A stretch of 64,000 nt of DNA, taken from the NCBI RefSeq assembly GCF_910592395.1, contig NC_088312.1:15043292-15107291 (forward strand). Direction: 5' to 3'. The number at the start of each line of letters is the position of its first letter. Within the stretch, counting starts at the first letter, position 1. Below the pieces are notes generated by a model. It searched no databases. It worked only from the letters and a program-made list of their open reading frames with translations, and had not been told where the DNA came from. This document shows, piece after piece, positions 44,892-57,359 of the stretch. Both the position numbers and the translations under genes were made by a program. The stretch is from Lineus longissimus (taxonomy: Eukaryota; Nemertea; Pilidiophora; Heteronemertea; Lineidae).

Positions 44892-46609
44892 TCCATACGT
44901 TAAGACCGTCAGGGTGCCTGCTAGGCCTACCCACAAAATCCATCGCATTGCGTGCATCTTACCAGAAGAACGTGGTCAAAGCAAGATGGCAGACAACAAT
45001 TATGAAATTTGACCCGAAAGTGCCCTTTATGGGATTTCCCCCACAAGAAAACGATTCAATAATCGATTAGATAAAATAAATTCATTTGAAAGACTCTGGA
45101 TTGGTTAACCATTTACATGGACTTGTAATAGACTTACGTAACTTCAATAATCATCACCCTGACTGCAGGGATTACTGGCACTGGCCGTGACCAGGCATTA
45201 TTGAATTGACAACATTTACAAGGTTGTCTTCCTATAACCATTGATAAATATAATTGGCTGTCATATTAAATGTTTGCAGCTCACCGGTAAAAATCTACAG
45301 ACTGCCATGTTTCTGGACTTAGTCATTTTCGAGCCATTTTCCTGGCGCTCAGTTAAGTGGGAGAAGACAGTATGTTGCTTCTAGGAGAAGGTCTGTGTAG
45401 AATTCCTTTGATTCCAGCAGCAACTTCACCAATCCATGGTTTTCTTAAATAGAAGCTGGACATTAAAATTCTGAAGTCATCAGCAAAGGTAATGCACATA
45501 CATCTGCAAACCAATAGTTTATGTCTGTCCAGTTAGATTAATGAAAGGCATTCGGTTTGAATTAATTCAAAGCAGGGCGTAGTACATTTGTATTAGTAAA
45601 CTGAACCTGAGCTGGGAAAGAACGAAGTTGCAATCAGATCCAGATCAGCATCCACAGCCCAGGTTAATTCAGAGGTAGTGCTAGTCCTAGTAACTGGTAC
45701 GTGATGTAAGTCCTCATCAACAACATGACATCTTCTGGACTATACATCAACGTACCAGCTCACAGTAGATCGTAGTGTATAAGACCGGCCGAATACGTTG
45801 CAGTTCGCCCCCAAATTAACACCTGACAACGGAACATTGAGCCCAATGCATGGATATGTAGTAATTCTACTGTTACTACGCTTTAAGAACAACACCTTAT
45901 TACTTTCATCCGAGTGCTTGATATTTTGTAATCCCTCATCTAAATCGGAGATGACATTCAGCTGCCGTGTATCCAACAAATCATGGCCGCTTTTAGCTAG
46001 TGTCAATAGCCTCCGAAAGAGGGAACACGCCGAGAAATTACTATGGTGGCCGGGAAGCGTAAGCAAATTCTTTTGTTAGGCGTTCAGGTGATAGCGTCGT
46101 TAGGTCCGAGGTAAGTATAATTTATTCCTGTGTTCAAACCTCGCCACCTTTTTCCGTCGTCCGATGAGCCACCGTAGATTTCCTTTCTGCCCGGTACTTG
46201 GGTAGCACTGCCGATCTCGAAATATGAGCAAGGAGCGGCCATGATGTTTTCTTAGTAGCGAGTGCCGTTTCATGTCAACAAACAATCACATGGATTTCAT
46301 TCCCAATCGTCTTGGAATCCCGATTTTTGGATGTTCAGTTCATAGAACCAACAACATAGAATACGTGTAGTATAATTATGAGCCAATACCACTTGTATTT
46401 AGCTTGAAAATAGGTGTCCTTTTTCAATGTACATACCTGTTCATGATACACAGGTGACCGACAGCACTTACTAATGCGACCAACAGAAACCCAAATATAG
46501 AAGAAAGCGGCTTAGTAAGTGCTGTTTAATAGAACTAAGGTAGTGCCACAGCAAGACAAGTACATGTATGCATCTACCTCCACAAATGTTGGGTAAAAAT
46601 AATTGCATG
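44892..46609. other. No firm gene; one unrecognised minus-strand frame
   Basis: A 108-codon frame on the minus strand (46066-45740) has a protein-like first 85 residues (HDLLDTRQLNVISDLDEGLQ), but no recognised family and only weak splice support. The rest of the interval shows nothing recognisable. Confidence 0.3.
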
Positions 46610-46617
46610 GCCACTAC

Positions 46618-47389
46618 CTTGGTTTTTGATGGCCTCATTGTTCACGGTGTTGATTCTGTCTTCCAAGGTGTTGATTTTTTTCTTGAAGAAAAGAACAGTT
46701 GATACCATCTCTTGAATGAGCACAGGCAATTCCTCGATGTACCTGGTCATGTGTTCATGTATATCAACTATTTTCTTCTTCAAAGCAAATGTTTCTCCCT
46801 TGTTCCCTGAATTGAAGAAACAAATATTAGGACTACAGGCTAAAAGTTTCTTGCTCCATCCCTCCTACATGTACATATGAAATGCTGGTAAAAATACATG
46901 CTGGATATGTCAGAAATGTGACTATAAGTTTGAGGGGCAACTTAACATTTTACTTGCAACCAATGCTACATTGAAACCAAATTGTGTTAAATGTACAAGG
47001 TAGAATGTACTTTACATCACTTGAAGACCAATGTACCAGTAAGCCTAGAGCAAAATGCCGACCCAGGCTTTAAACCTCAAATTGCTTGATAAACAACAGC
47101 TGGATCAATTTCTCTGAACAATCGAAAATGACTGCAGGACATTGCCACTTGGAATTATTTGTGTCCTGGACTTTGTGTTACATGTACTAAGTGAAGTTTG
47201 TGGGTAAATGAATATGAAGTGAATGCCAACCTGCAGGATTATGCCAAGGCAACAAATAGTCCTCTTGCGTGACTTCGTCCACAGAAACATGACAGTCTGC
47301 TTTTGAATTGTACAGTGTAACACAATGCTGAAGTTGCTTTCTCTCCTTTTCAAGACGCTTTCGTAGAGAAGCCCGACTCTTTGAAGCAT
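46618..47389 (-). pseudogene. KDZ-type transposase gene, C-terminal exons
   Basis: Exon 47389-47231 (acceptor CATTTCAG, donor GTTGGC, phase 1 in and out) encodes RKRLEKERKQLQHCVTLYNS and ends VTQEDYLLPWHNPA. Exon 46806-46618 (acceptor CAATTCAG, donor GTAGTG) encodes LKKKIVDIHEHMTRYIEELP, then VLIQEMVSTVLFFKKKI. The pattern of a basic helix, CVxxYN, PW, then an EExxILxxEM coiled region is that of the C-terminus of animal KDZ (Kyakuja-Dileera-Zisupton) transposases. The catalytic core expected upstream is missing. Confidence 0.6.
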
Positions 47390-47674
47390 CTGAAATGAAA
47401 ATGATAAACTTTTAAACTGATCGATATAGCAGTGAACTCAACATGCATCGTAACTGCACAAACTGCTAATATGAAGAAAGCCCCTTTAATACTGTCGTGT
47501 TAATTGCTATCTTTCAAATCATGTCATGTTATTTAAACCAATGAACTTTATAAGAATCTGAAAAGAATGAAAGTGTGTATATAATCAAATTGAAAAACTC
47601 CCGAAGATAGGGCAGAAGGCTGGAAAACCTGGTCAACAAACTGGGTTGACCATGGCACAAGGAAAACCGTGGTG

Positions 47675-48935
47675 TATGGGCGGTTATTTCCGCATTAAAT
47701 GATGTCCTAAAACGCGTCTTTATAACTGGCGACTCGTGTGTGTGTGTAGAGCAACCCGTGCGTACAGAGCAAAACGCGCGTATCTAACTCGCGACCCCTA
47801 CAAAGAACATAACGCGAATGTATAACTACTGTCGCATAAACGTGCCGTCGGATAACTAGTGTCGGATAACTAGTGTCGGATAAGTGCTGTCGGATAACTG
47901 CTGTGGCATATAAGGTTCCTCAGCCTCCCGCATCGCGGCGCTCTTGTGTCTTGATGATTATTGTTTTTGCTCTAAGCGACATACGATTTACCAATTGGTA
48001 ACTGTAATGTACCGGTACTCAAATGGCCTTGCTTTTGCACTTAGCGGACCGTGTTAAGCGCGTTCTCGTTGAGGTGGAAATATGTATAGAACGACAGGTA
48101 AATTTAGAGGAATCTGTGATTTTCATGGTTGAATCTTTGGCTAGAGACTGTGCTGAAATATGCATTGGGGATGTCAATCTAGAGTCCATTCCAACTCTTC
48201 TGGTACAGACATTAAATTTGCTGCGAGAGCATTTTGAGAACACTGTGAGCATTCCACGACCACGTCCAGCGCCAGTCTTGCCAGATAATGCCAATGGCAA
48301 TGGCAACCGCAGCCGGGGTAGGCCAAAACTACATCTTCCCGGAGTCAAAGAACAGATTGAATATCTCTTGGGTAAGTTTTCCATTTGATTGGATAACATT
48401 TCAATTTATTTTGCCCAACCGAGGCCTCCAACCAATAATCTTCACTCAATCCAGATTCCACACTGGATAAGGAGTCTCCTCATCCTTGGGAGAGGCAAAA
48501 TAAATCGAGCTCTAAGTGGATCCTCCAGAAAAACAGTCATACTCTGAGCAGAAACTTCTCAAAGAAAACTCCATATGGTCATCATCATCCCCTCCCTGTG
48601 TAGGCCTATATCAAAATTTCACGACACCGCTATTGGTTTTTTAAGGGTAAGTAAAGTAATAATAACAAGCGCCGCGATGCGGGAGGCTGAGGAACCTTAT
48701 ATGCGACAGCAGTTATCCGACAGCACTTATCCGACACTAGTTATCCGACACTAGTTATCCAAAGGCACGTTTATGCGACAGTAGTTATACATTCGCGTTA
48801 TGTTCTTTGTAGGGGTCGCGAGTTAGATACGCGCGTTTTGCTCTGTACGCACGGGTTGCTCTACACACACACACGAGTCGCCAGTTATAAAGACGCGTTT
48901 TAGGACATCATTTAATGCGGAAATAACCGCCCATA
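47675..48935 (+). mobile_element. 1.26-kb DNA transposon derivative with 267-bp inverted repeats, 6-bp TSD
   Basis: TATGGGCGGTTATTTCCGC at 47675 is inverted at the right end (to 48935). The arms 47675-47942 and 48669-48935 are nearly perfect complements and contain three or four TCGGATAACT-type subrepeats plus a (GT)n tract. GTGGTG flanks both sides (47669-47674 and 48936-48941). The interior holds one exon-like coding segment. The element sits between the N- and C-terminal parts of the KDZ gene. The superfamily was not determined; a 6-bp TSD and long arms are compatible with several families. Confidence 0.88.
48023..48371 (+). CDS. Exon within the TIR element, ending in a GRPKL motif
   Basis: From an ATG at 48023, 116 codons run to a donor GTAAGT at 48372 (phase 1). 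The N-terminal part is helical; the end contains SRGRPKLHLPGVKEQIEYLL. This resembles the GRP...ipxxQlexLL motif that precedes the HTH in a group of integrase-like transposase proteins of aquatic animals. No second exon is recognisable in the remaining 300 bases before the right arm, so this is a truncated, non-autonomous copy. Confidence 0.45.
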
Positions 48936-49094
48936 GTGGTGTTCTTGCAGCTTCTATCTTCAGCTCCAGACTCTGAATCACATTCTAGAGAACAAGTTGT
49001 GTTTTGATTAAAGAGCTGTGTTCCTTCAGTTATTTTTAGTGCCTGTTACATGTACACTTTGAAAACAAATTTATCTCCTATAAATATATCATAC

Positions 49095-51576
49095 CTGATA
49101 ACAGCTGACGACGCACATGAGACACAAACTGCACATGATGAACTATGTTTTCCCATTTTCCTAAGTATTGACCTCAATACTGGCTCCCGCACCTCCTCCC
49201 AACTCTCCTCTTGTCTTTGCTTCCGGTCAGCATGCGCAACAAAATGCCTTTTCTTCCATTCTGATTCAGTGCCTGGCACTTCAGTACTATTGGAAGATCG
49301 AATCCAATTCAGAAGCTCCATAAGTTCAGCTCTCACTGTAAATTAAAAGTGCATTGATAAATACTACCAGGAAAGAAAAAAAAAGTTCCTAAGTGTTGAT
49401 TCGAAAATACCATTATTTGCCTTAATCAGCAGCCAGTGTTGCCCAATTAACCTTTGAAAAAGAATAAATCATTTGCAAACTATAACCTGACTTGTGATCA
49501 ACACAAAATTCAAAATTTAGATGAATCAGTTAACGTCGTTTGACCTCTGCAGCCGTAAAAAGTATGGTTGGTCAAATCGGAAACTTACTCCTTATAAAAT
49601 ACACAACTTGATTTGTGTCTTGGAATAGAGCCAACTAGCTGATGAATAAAAAGACCTTAAAAGACAAATCACAAACCTTGCTGGAACACTTGAAAATCGA
49701 AAGGTGCATCGATTTCTACTTCATGATTACTTGGTAGCAATTCCTCAGGAAAGTCCTTTAGTTTCTCTGGAAAAACAAGCAATTTTGAAATTAAGGCCAA
49801 ATGCAGATTACGCCAGAAAAGATGCAATTTCTTCCATGGAATTTCTTACATAAAAAGGGTGGAAAAGACTAATTCTTCTGGTTTGATTTTAAAGATTGGT
49901 GAGAAATTTTAACGAGGTATAGCAGTGATAGGGTTGGATTTGTAGGCATAAACCATTTGTCCAGAACATGTAATTATCAGTTAATTGCACTAATGTAAGA
50001 CTAGTCTAGCAGCAATATTTTTCCATGTATAAAGCCTAATTGAATATTGATGGCTCAGACGAGGTGAAGGCATTTGTCAACCAAAAACAATATACCTGTC
50101 GTTGAGGTTTTCTTCCCTTTTCTTTCTCTTCTGGGAACTGATGGACCATCTATAGCACCATTGATGTCCCTGGATGGAGCCTTCACATATGGCTTTAAGT
50201 TCTTTTTAGGATAGGTTTTCCTCTTTTCCCTGCGATAGGAGGCAGCCAACTCTTTGATTTGTGCATAATGCCCTGCATTCTCACCAGAAGGATTGTCACC
50301 ATTACCATTGGATGATGCTGAAAAACAAACACATAAAGTGACAAATACTAATAGTCAAAACTATGACTTAGCCTAGACAAAATACAGCCTCCATGCAGGC
50401 TACACTCGATTTATGATTTTAACAAACACGAAATACTTTTCTACTGAGTTTTGTAACACCATGATTCTATCCAAATTGGCCATTGTACGATAGAGTGACA
50501 GGCCTTTCAATTACGTGGAGACCTCTACACCTGTATTTTTTTAGCCTATTTTGGGGGACATGTTTTTTTGCTTTTTGGCTTAATTTGGGGACATTTCATC
50601 ACGCCAATTTGCCTGAACAGCGATGTCATAAATCAAAGTTAGTGACTGATATCACCACATACACCTGAAAAATCATAATTTTAGGGGAAAACTTTAAAAT
50701 GAGGCCATTTGGATGAGATTTGGTTATGTTAGGGGTCAAAAAACGCTTCAGGGGATCATTTTTTTTTTTAAAGACCTAATTTGGGGACATCCTGTACGGT
50801 GTAGGAATCATGTAATTGAGAGGCCTGAGTGACCTTATACAGTCCTTCGTAACTGGGAGTGCTGACCTGCCAGATTTTGGTCTCATGTTCACGGGCTTAG
50901 CGCCTTCGTTGCTCAAGAAATAGGCGAAGAACCCCCCCCCCCCCCCCCCCCCCACTGCGATATCAGGCTACGCCCCTGAACGTTCACGTGATACATGTTC
51001 TATGTTATTTTCGAATTGGTCAATCACTGTGCATGAGGTGACTTGTGACAAGACATCACATGGAAATAATTAATGCGATGACAGGGTAATCGGCCTGGGA
51101 AATATTGAAACGCCACAATATTTGAGGCCACAATTCATGAATTACCTCTTTTGGCAGAAGGGCAGGCACGCCGGTCTAAGTCAATGAATGTGAAATTTTG
51201 AATTTATGGTTAGGGCCGGGGGGGGGGGCGGCCTGCCCGCCCGGCAAGCGTAGCCACACAGGGTAGGCTAGGCCTAGGGGGTGGGCATGGTGGGGGGGGG
51301 ACTAGGCCTACCATTACATCAATGTGTATGTCAATGATGACAAATAATGATGAAGATGTCCACGCATCGAGCATTAACATACATTTACGGCAGCAGCATG
51401 GGGATGCATCTCATTTATCAATACAGGTGGTAGGTCTAGCTAGGCACGTGCCCTGCTGGGCCTGGGCCGGGGCTGGGCGACGGCCATGCTTTTTTCTCAG
51501 ATCGATTTAGGACAATTAGGTGACAAAAAAACAACACCTTGGCGACCATCTGGCTATACTTACCACCAAATTCCAT
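49095..51576 (-). CDS. KDZ-type transposase gene, N-terminal exons 1-4
   Basis: Exons are 51576-51564 (ATG plus four codons), 50317-50096, 49766-49677 and 49335-49095. All donors are GT and all acceptors CAG, and the phases 1, 1, 1, 2 agree, giving 188 codons. Exon 2 is lysine-rich with KKNLKPYVKAPSRD. Exon 3 reads LKDFPEELLPSNHEVE. Exon 4 has KQRQEESWEEVREPVLRSIL, then CAVCVSCASSAVIR. A VR/W...R helix followed by CxxC...AxxRC is the opening of the cysteine cluster preceding the DDE core in animal KDZ transposases. The next exon with the rest of the cluster was not found. Consistent splicing with no stops suggests recent function or domestication of the N-terminal part. Confidence 0.6.
50400..51560. 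other. Intron 1 of the KDZ gene; homopolymer runs
   Basis: Holds 22 C at 50932-50953, G-rich runs at about 51219 and 51291, and three copies of an ATTTGGGGACAT-type word (near 50537, 50583 and 50780). No coding sequence is recognised. Confidence 0.5.
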
Positions 51577-53002
51577 GGTCAGGATATTTGATGCGGTCCT
51601 AACTATGACATGGTCTACGTTTCATAGCCTACCGGTACTTCAAACCGTAAATAGCAATGGAATTGAGCAAAACTGAAATACTACAACACCATGAACACCA
51701 TCCGATAAATCGAATGTCGCACGTTTTGTATCCCGCGAGATCTCGAAACTACTGCGCACAGGCGCGAGAAATTATATAATAGCTCAATTGCCCGCTACCC
51801 CTTCAATTCAGCTCAGGCCCCCTCGACTAACTACCTCCATCCCCCCAAATGTAAAATGATATCGTTTTTAGATTTGCTGTCGGTGTAGTCGGGGTTTGTT
51901 TGTCAGTCAAGGGGGCAACCGAACGGGGTGGGGGGGGGGGGGGTCTCTAAGTTTCACGTGCCTGTGCTGCTGTTTTAGTAGCGGCAGAGGCAGTGGCTAA
52001 AAAAGTAGCACGAGAAACGAGGATGAGCTGATCTAGTTCTCCAGTAAAATGGGTTGCCGCAAATATTGACAACTTTAAAACTGTCGAAAACTTGCGTGAA
52101 GATTAATCAGAATAATTGAAGAGTCATGAAACTATATGATTACTACAAACCTAATGCAAATCTAAAACATTCATACGGGCTGGTTTTGCGAATAGATGGA
52201 TACCTTTGTTTACAAAATGACGTCACTCTGACGTCACGCATAACTTAAAAGATACTTTGTTGCTATAGTTCATCATTATCCCACTGTAGCGCAATGTCTG
52301 TTTAGTTCCACCCCTAGCTGAAAGGTGGGGCAGTCTGATTTGGATCGTGGGATATGTACGTTATAAGCCACTAATACCAATCGTAGATATACCACTATTG
52401 TTTGCGGAGAATGCACTGCCATTTGATGATTGTTACCCAAGTTTAATTCCCTTTCATTGTGTCATGCAACTGATATGATTGCATCATCAATATTGCCTAA
52501 AGTATCATGATAATGAAATAATATTACTCTTCACAGCCGTCAATGCTAGCCGTGTACACACCAATGATGCTTTTTTCCTCGTTGTCATGCATTACGCTGT
52601 AGTACAATATGGTTGGTTTTGATGATATTGACGATCGATTGCTTTTGGGTTCAACGTTAGTAATTATTTTAATGGCAAATTCGTACCGGCATAACATTTT
52701 TCGGTCAGCATGTTGACAGTCGATACTTGCGTGAATTCTTATCATTTTTGAGAGAAAAATCATGCCAAACAGTGATAATTTTAGGACAATGCAATGATTT
52801 AAAGTTTTGGGCCGGTGGGTCGAATACCAATCTTATATGAATCAAGGTGCGACGTGTCATATTCGTTGTGTATCCTCGTTTTAAACTTATTTTCATCCGA
52901 CTTTTTTTCTGATTCTGATAGATATAAAATATTCATTGAACATATTGCCTTTGTTCATTAACATTCAGGAAAATTTTGCAAAATATTTTTTGGTTAAATC
53001 TA
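51577..53002. other. No gene recognised; KDZ gene upstream flank
   Basis: The proximal part is CpG-bearing and may hold the KDZ gene promoter (no TATA box seen). A run of 14 G lies at 51930-51943. The rest is AT-rich without recognisable features. Confidence 0.4.
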
Positions 53003-53865
53003 TACTATAATGCGCGTTGTGGCCGCTATTTAGGAGGTAATTTTTGTTTCAAAATTGGGCCTTGGAAATGCGTCGAATTCTTGCAACCTTTAGCTTCGTA
53101 GGTCTGGATCATACGTAAGAGTGTCACTGAGGGTGTCATACGTCGAATATCTTCGTGGTTTTAGAATAAATAACAACTTTTCAGAGAGCACGTCGACTGG
53201 AGAGCTCCGCTCATTCTCAAAAGCATACACAAACTTCACGCATATTCTCCCTGCCACATCAGTATTAGCTTCCAGCACGTATGTAGTGCTATACAACCTG
53301 GTCCATGGTGCAGGGTATTAGCAGGGAGATTAATGATTAGCCTGTTCTATTTTAGTTCTATTTGAGAAACACTGACCTGAGTGATAAGGCAAATTCTGCA
53401 GAGTCGCCTACCGGAACATGCAGTCAGGGTATCAATAAACAGTTATGCCAGGATGGACAAAATATGTACAGTGGCCAGCGCTTGCTCTTTGATTTATTCT
53501 TTACTGACTGATGTTGTCAGTTTGAATTGCGTTCTGCATCTCTCCATGCGCCTGGCTTTGGTCCGACAGTGGCATTGGGTACGGGAGTGGGTAGGTGATA
53601 TTCCTAATATGTGAGGGCCTTATTTGGAACAGGACCTGCTGTCACTGGTCTCAATGCATTGTGCAAAATAGCGTACTCCAATCAATCTATTGGGCGTTGC
53701 ATGTAGATAGCAGCAATAAGTCCCTAAATGCAGTTAATTTCGTGTTAAACCTTTAATAAAACTTCAGTAACGTTAGAAATGTAATGTAGCTCAATCATCG
53801 TGCCCATTTAACTAATGTATATTACATTTCAACTTTGCCCGCTCCATGGGTATATGCTAGTACTA
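53003..53865. repeat. Second copy of the GPCR-associated dispersed repeat
   Basis: The left 200 or so bases (TACTATAATGCGCGTTGTGG to TGGAGAGCTCC near 53210) match 24099-24300 at roughly 90%, judged by eye. The right end (GGGTATATGCTAGTA, to about 53865) matches 24860-24872. The middle parts of the two copies do not match obviously. Here the sequence is not within a recognisable gene. Confidence 0.65.
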
Positions 53866-54877
53866 GTAAACGTTGAAAATATATCCATTGTTATTGAAAC
53901 AATTCTCGTCGTATTTTTCGATAATTCAAGGCCATTTAGTTCTATTTCGCCAGTGCGCCAAAATTCGCAATGTTGGATAAAGTGGTGGAACGTACGCATC
54001 ATGACAATTCTAAAAATCGTTTGATATTGACAACGTCGTGTCCTTTAACGTTGCTTTGATCAGAACAAAACACTGCTGAGTAGCTGACGTCAGGGAGGCT
54101 GCGTCAGAATGGGGTATTCGTTTACGATAATGAGGAATCGCGAGCGGCACCAGGAAATTATGTGAGAGCTGAGTAGTTTTACCACTAGGAAACGTACGGT
54201 TTCAACATCACAGTCACCGCCCGTTTTGGAAGACGCGCGTTGGGACAGAGCTCTATTGGGTCACGCGTTGTCCCAAGCCAATAACGCACAACTGGAATTT
54301 GAACAAATTCTACGATAAGAACCACGGATGTGGGAGCACCATCCACAGCTGAATATATCCATTACAAAGACTCTCTGTTTCAGAGCAAATGCTAGCTTCA
54401 AATTCACCGATTTAGATTTAGATTTATTTATTATTTAGATGTAGTGTCAACGTCTGCATTGATACATATGAAAAGATACATTTTTCGACCTTTTTTTGAA
54501 ACTTTTGAGAAGTAGTGATGGCATAGATTTGAGATTGATTTTCGAATCTTCACATATTCTTTGGTTGATAGCAGTTGAGTATATTGTCGATAATGGACTA
54601 TCTAAGGGTGCCATTGGACTATAGGATGTCATATGGTCCCATCTAATGGGCTATTTATAGCTTATCATTTTGGACCGACTACAACCAGTTTTACAGCAGG
54701 TTTAATTTCGCGTTCGAGGAAATACTTTGAAAATCAACAAAATGTCTCGATTTTTGTGGATTTTAGTCAGATTTAACTTTTATTAACTTTTTCAAATTTT
54801 ACGTCACTGTTTTTTAAGTAGATATTTAACTATATTTGTGCTTCGAACTTCAGTTTCTTCGTTTTTAAGCTTAGAAA
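53866..54877. other. No gene recognised
   Basis: AT-rich intergenic sequence with a short GATTTA repeat near 54412-54440. Confidence 0.4.
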
Positions 54878-55003
54878 ATGGCTCATTTTCCCATCAATGA
54901 TGAGCTTGTTTCGGCAAACATTCAAGCGCAAAGTGGTGTGAGGTGTACCGTACCAACATTGTCGGAAATGCCGTTTGGCCTGGCGAGATTAAGGATTGAA
55001 ATA
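54878..55003 (+). CDS. Candidate 42-codon first exon, unrecognised
   Basis: ATG in a fair context (GAAAATGG) opens 42 codons (MAHFPINDELVSANIQ and onwards, with no signal peptide), ending at a donor GTAAGG at 55004 in phase 0. The next phase-compatible exon is the PAN-like one at 55391, but a link between them is speculative. Confidence 0.28.
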
Positions 55004-55390
55004 GTAAGGAGATACACCCACGTAGGTGTTTACACGTATGAAAGACTGCAATTTGTCCACATGAACGTCGATCTACGGGGTATAACGTAGATGTAGGCCT
55101 ACGTTAGATGACAATGAACCGTCATGTATCATAATCTTGCCTTTTGACAACGAAAGCTGAGACTCCCAGCCATGTTTACATTCACTAACTCTTTGCAATT
55201 GGTAATGGTCGAACCCTTGTCTCTTTTTCCCTCCGACGTTTAGTGCTATATAAGGCACCACTAAGCTGTCCGCTGAATTTGCTCTTTCAGAGATGTGTTA
55301 ATATAAGGCTGCTGAAATTGCCTCATATCATCAATTAGAATGGTCAGAGCGTTTTGTAATGCGTTATATCATCAATTGATAATCAATCAG

Positions 55391-55591
55391 GCCCTTATGA
55401 GCCCTGATCTTATATCGGCTCATGCTCTTTCATGTTTACACTGCAGTATCCTCTGCATCTCATTGAAGAGTTGTACGACATTTAATATCGTGCCTCGTGT
55501 GTTGGGGTTCTCATGTCAACTTAATCACAAAAGAGGTACATGTCTAAGCCAGGAAGAGGCCTCTTTCTCAAATGGTGGTCGCATGTTTCAA
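55391..55591 (+). CDS. PAN/apple-like domain exon
   Basis: Between an acceptor (AATCAATCAG, ending 55390) and a strong donor (GTAAGTAT at 55592) lie 67 codons in phase 0. The pattern ALSCLHCSILCISLKSCTTFN and FSCQLNHKRGTC fits the PAN/apple fold core (SxxxCxxxCxxxxxCxxFxx...CxLN), an extracellular adhesion or lectin-type module common in invertebrate secreted proteins. No signal-peptide exon or neighbouring domain was found, so it may be a fragment. Confidence 0.45.
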
Positions 55592-55599
55592 GAAAAGGT

Positions 55600-56404
55600 A
55601 AGTATGGCTAGACCGTTACACTATGAGGTTCAATCTGTTTTCTAGACTCACATTTACTGGAGATTGTCTATAGTTTCACAAATGTCGACAATACTTCTTC
55701 AGCACTGATAATGTCCATGTCCGATCTCGCAACTTCCCGTGAGCCTAATGGCATTGTGCTCACGGCCTGGGCCCACTTGAATTGTGCGATAGGTTCAAAT
55801 GCAAGCCACCATGCCTAATTGAGGGGATATTTCATAGATGGCTTCCCGCATCCCTCTCTGAAACCACCTCATCCCCTTTGTCGAAGATCAAAAGAAAATA
55901 ATGTCTGCAGGTGAGAGTAATCACTGGTTGGAGTAATATTGCAACAGAGAAAATCCTCTCGAGTTCTCCGACATACCAGATAGGTAGGGAATCGTGATAC
56001 TCGTTCTCTATAGTGTGTTAGGTATATGACGCCTTCTTGTTGTTCCCTCTCACCACTGATGAGTGCCTTCTGAAAAGCCTACGTATCGTTACCGCCTGGG
56101 GCAGAACGTACGTGATCCTGTTCACTTTCCGAGTCTTCCGATCCTAGGTCGTTACAATGCTATCGCTCGATTAGAGTGCGAGTTACTCAATGTTTGCGTT
56201 GTAGTGGTTGATGCAAACCGTAGCGACTCATCTGTGCGTAAGTTTTCTAAACAAAAAACCTCAAAGGAGCCATCCTCAAGTACATTCACTTTGCTTTGCT
56301 GCCTTAGAACGGGAGTGCGCCGTTATCAGCTCCCTCCTTGGTGAACTCGATGTGTTTGTCCACCTTATTGATGTGTACAAAGAAACAATCCGCTTCAGAT
56401 TTTA
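55600..56404. other. No firm gene
   Basis: A 93-codon frame (56063-56344) with a protein-like start (TYRYRLGQNVRDPVHFPSLP) and no identified domain or splice support. Confidence 0.25.
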
Positions 56405-56713
56405 GGATGGACATCAACATAGCTGAACAAGTGCTTGAGCCCCTGACCCCTAACGAAAGCCACGACGGTTTCTTTCGAAGCGTTCCATATACAAATTTAC
56501 CAAAGAGTGACAGTGGTGATCCTATAGAAGAATACATCCTGTCCCACACGAAATATGTTGTGGTGAGGCACAGCCGGAGTAGTTCGCATATTAGTTCCAG
56601 CGAAAAGATATCCTGTCCTGTAGAGTATCATCCTTTTTTCGAGGAATTCACGAACAACGTCCACTGCACCCTCCGGTGGTATACACGCAAATATTTATTT
56701 TCCAATCCGAAGT
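56405..56713 (+). CDS. Candidate exon, 102 codons, unrecognised
   Basis: After an acceptor-like CGCTTCAGATTTTAG (ending 56404) an ATG-led frame of 102 codons (MDINIAEQVLEPLTPNESHD and onwards) reaches a possible donor GTAAGG at 56714; without splicing it meets TAA there. The composition is protein-like, with a serine-rich middle and aromatic C-terminus. No family recognised. Confidence 0.3.
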
Positions 56714-56719
56714 AAGGCT

Positions 56720-57359
56720 GACGTATTGTGTCTTACCGGTGTGCAAGGGATAGTAGTCCTAGGGCTGATAGTCCGTGTAACAATAGCCCGCATTGCTAAA
56801 TGTTTTGGTTAGGGTTAGCGGTACAATAGATCATGCTGCTTAATTGGTCAAATACAATGCTACCGGACTATGACTCCAGGGGGACTATATCCGCTGTCAC
56901 ACCGGGCCGGGCCAGGCCGAGAGGATATTGTTAACAGTCTTCTTATGGAAAGTTGCGAGATCAGACATAAACAACACCAAGAGCCATTGTGGACAGTGGT
57001 GTGACTGTAGACAATCACAAGTAAATGTGACTCCAGAGAGCAAATTGAACATCATGGTGTCATTGGTAAAAACACCTAGATGACTGAAAGCATACACCAG
57101 CATGGCTTTATCAAAAGCCCAAAATCTGAGGATTACTATGAATGAATGAAATTATCTTTCATCGCGCCTTTTCCACTGAAAACAATGTTCAAAAGCGCAA
57201 AATCGGATGTCGCTGGGTGAAATTGTTATATAGGGCAGGATCTATAGATTGGTGCGCAAGCGTATGCCATGAACGGATGTCTGTACGGATGTCTGTACGG
57301 ATGAGGGTCCATCTCAAGATGTATTATGGTAGCGTGATCTGTGTGGTCACTGTGTAATT
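56720..57359. other. No gene recognised
   Basis: Contains a short ACGGATGTCTGT triplication near 57275-57303 and nothing else recognisable. Confidence 0.4.

Noticed and set aside
44703-45012. Poly-Ile/poly-Ser plus-strand frames
   Set aside because: Translation of the CAT/ATC microsatellite; the meaningful frame is the acidic stretch of the pogo-like protein on the minus strand.
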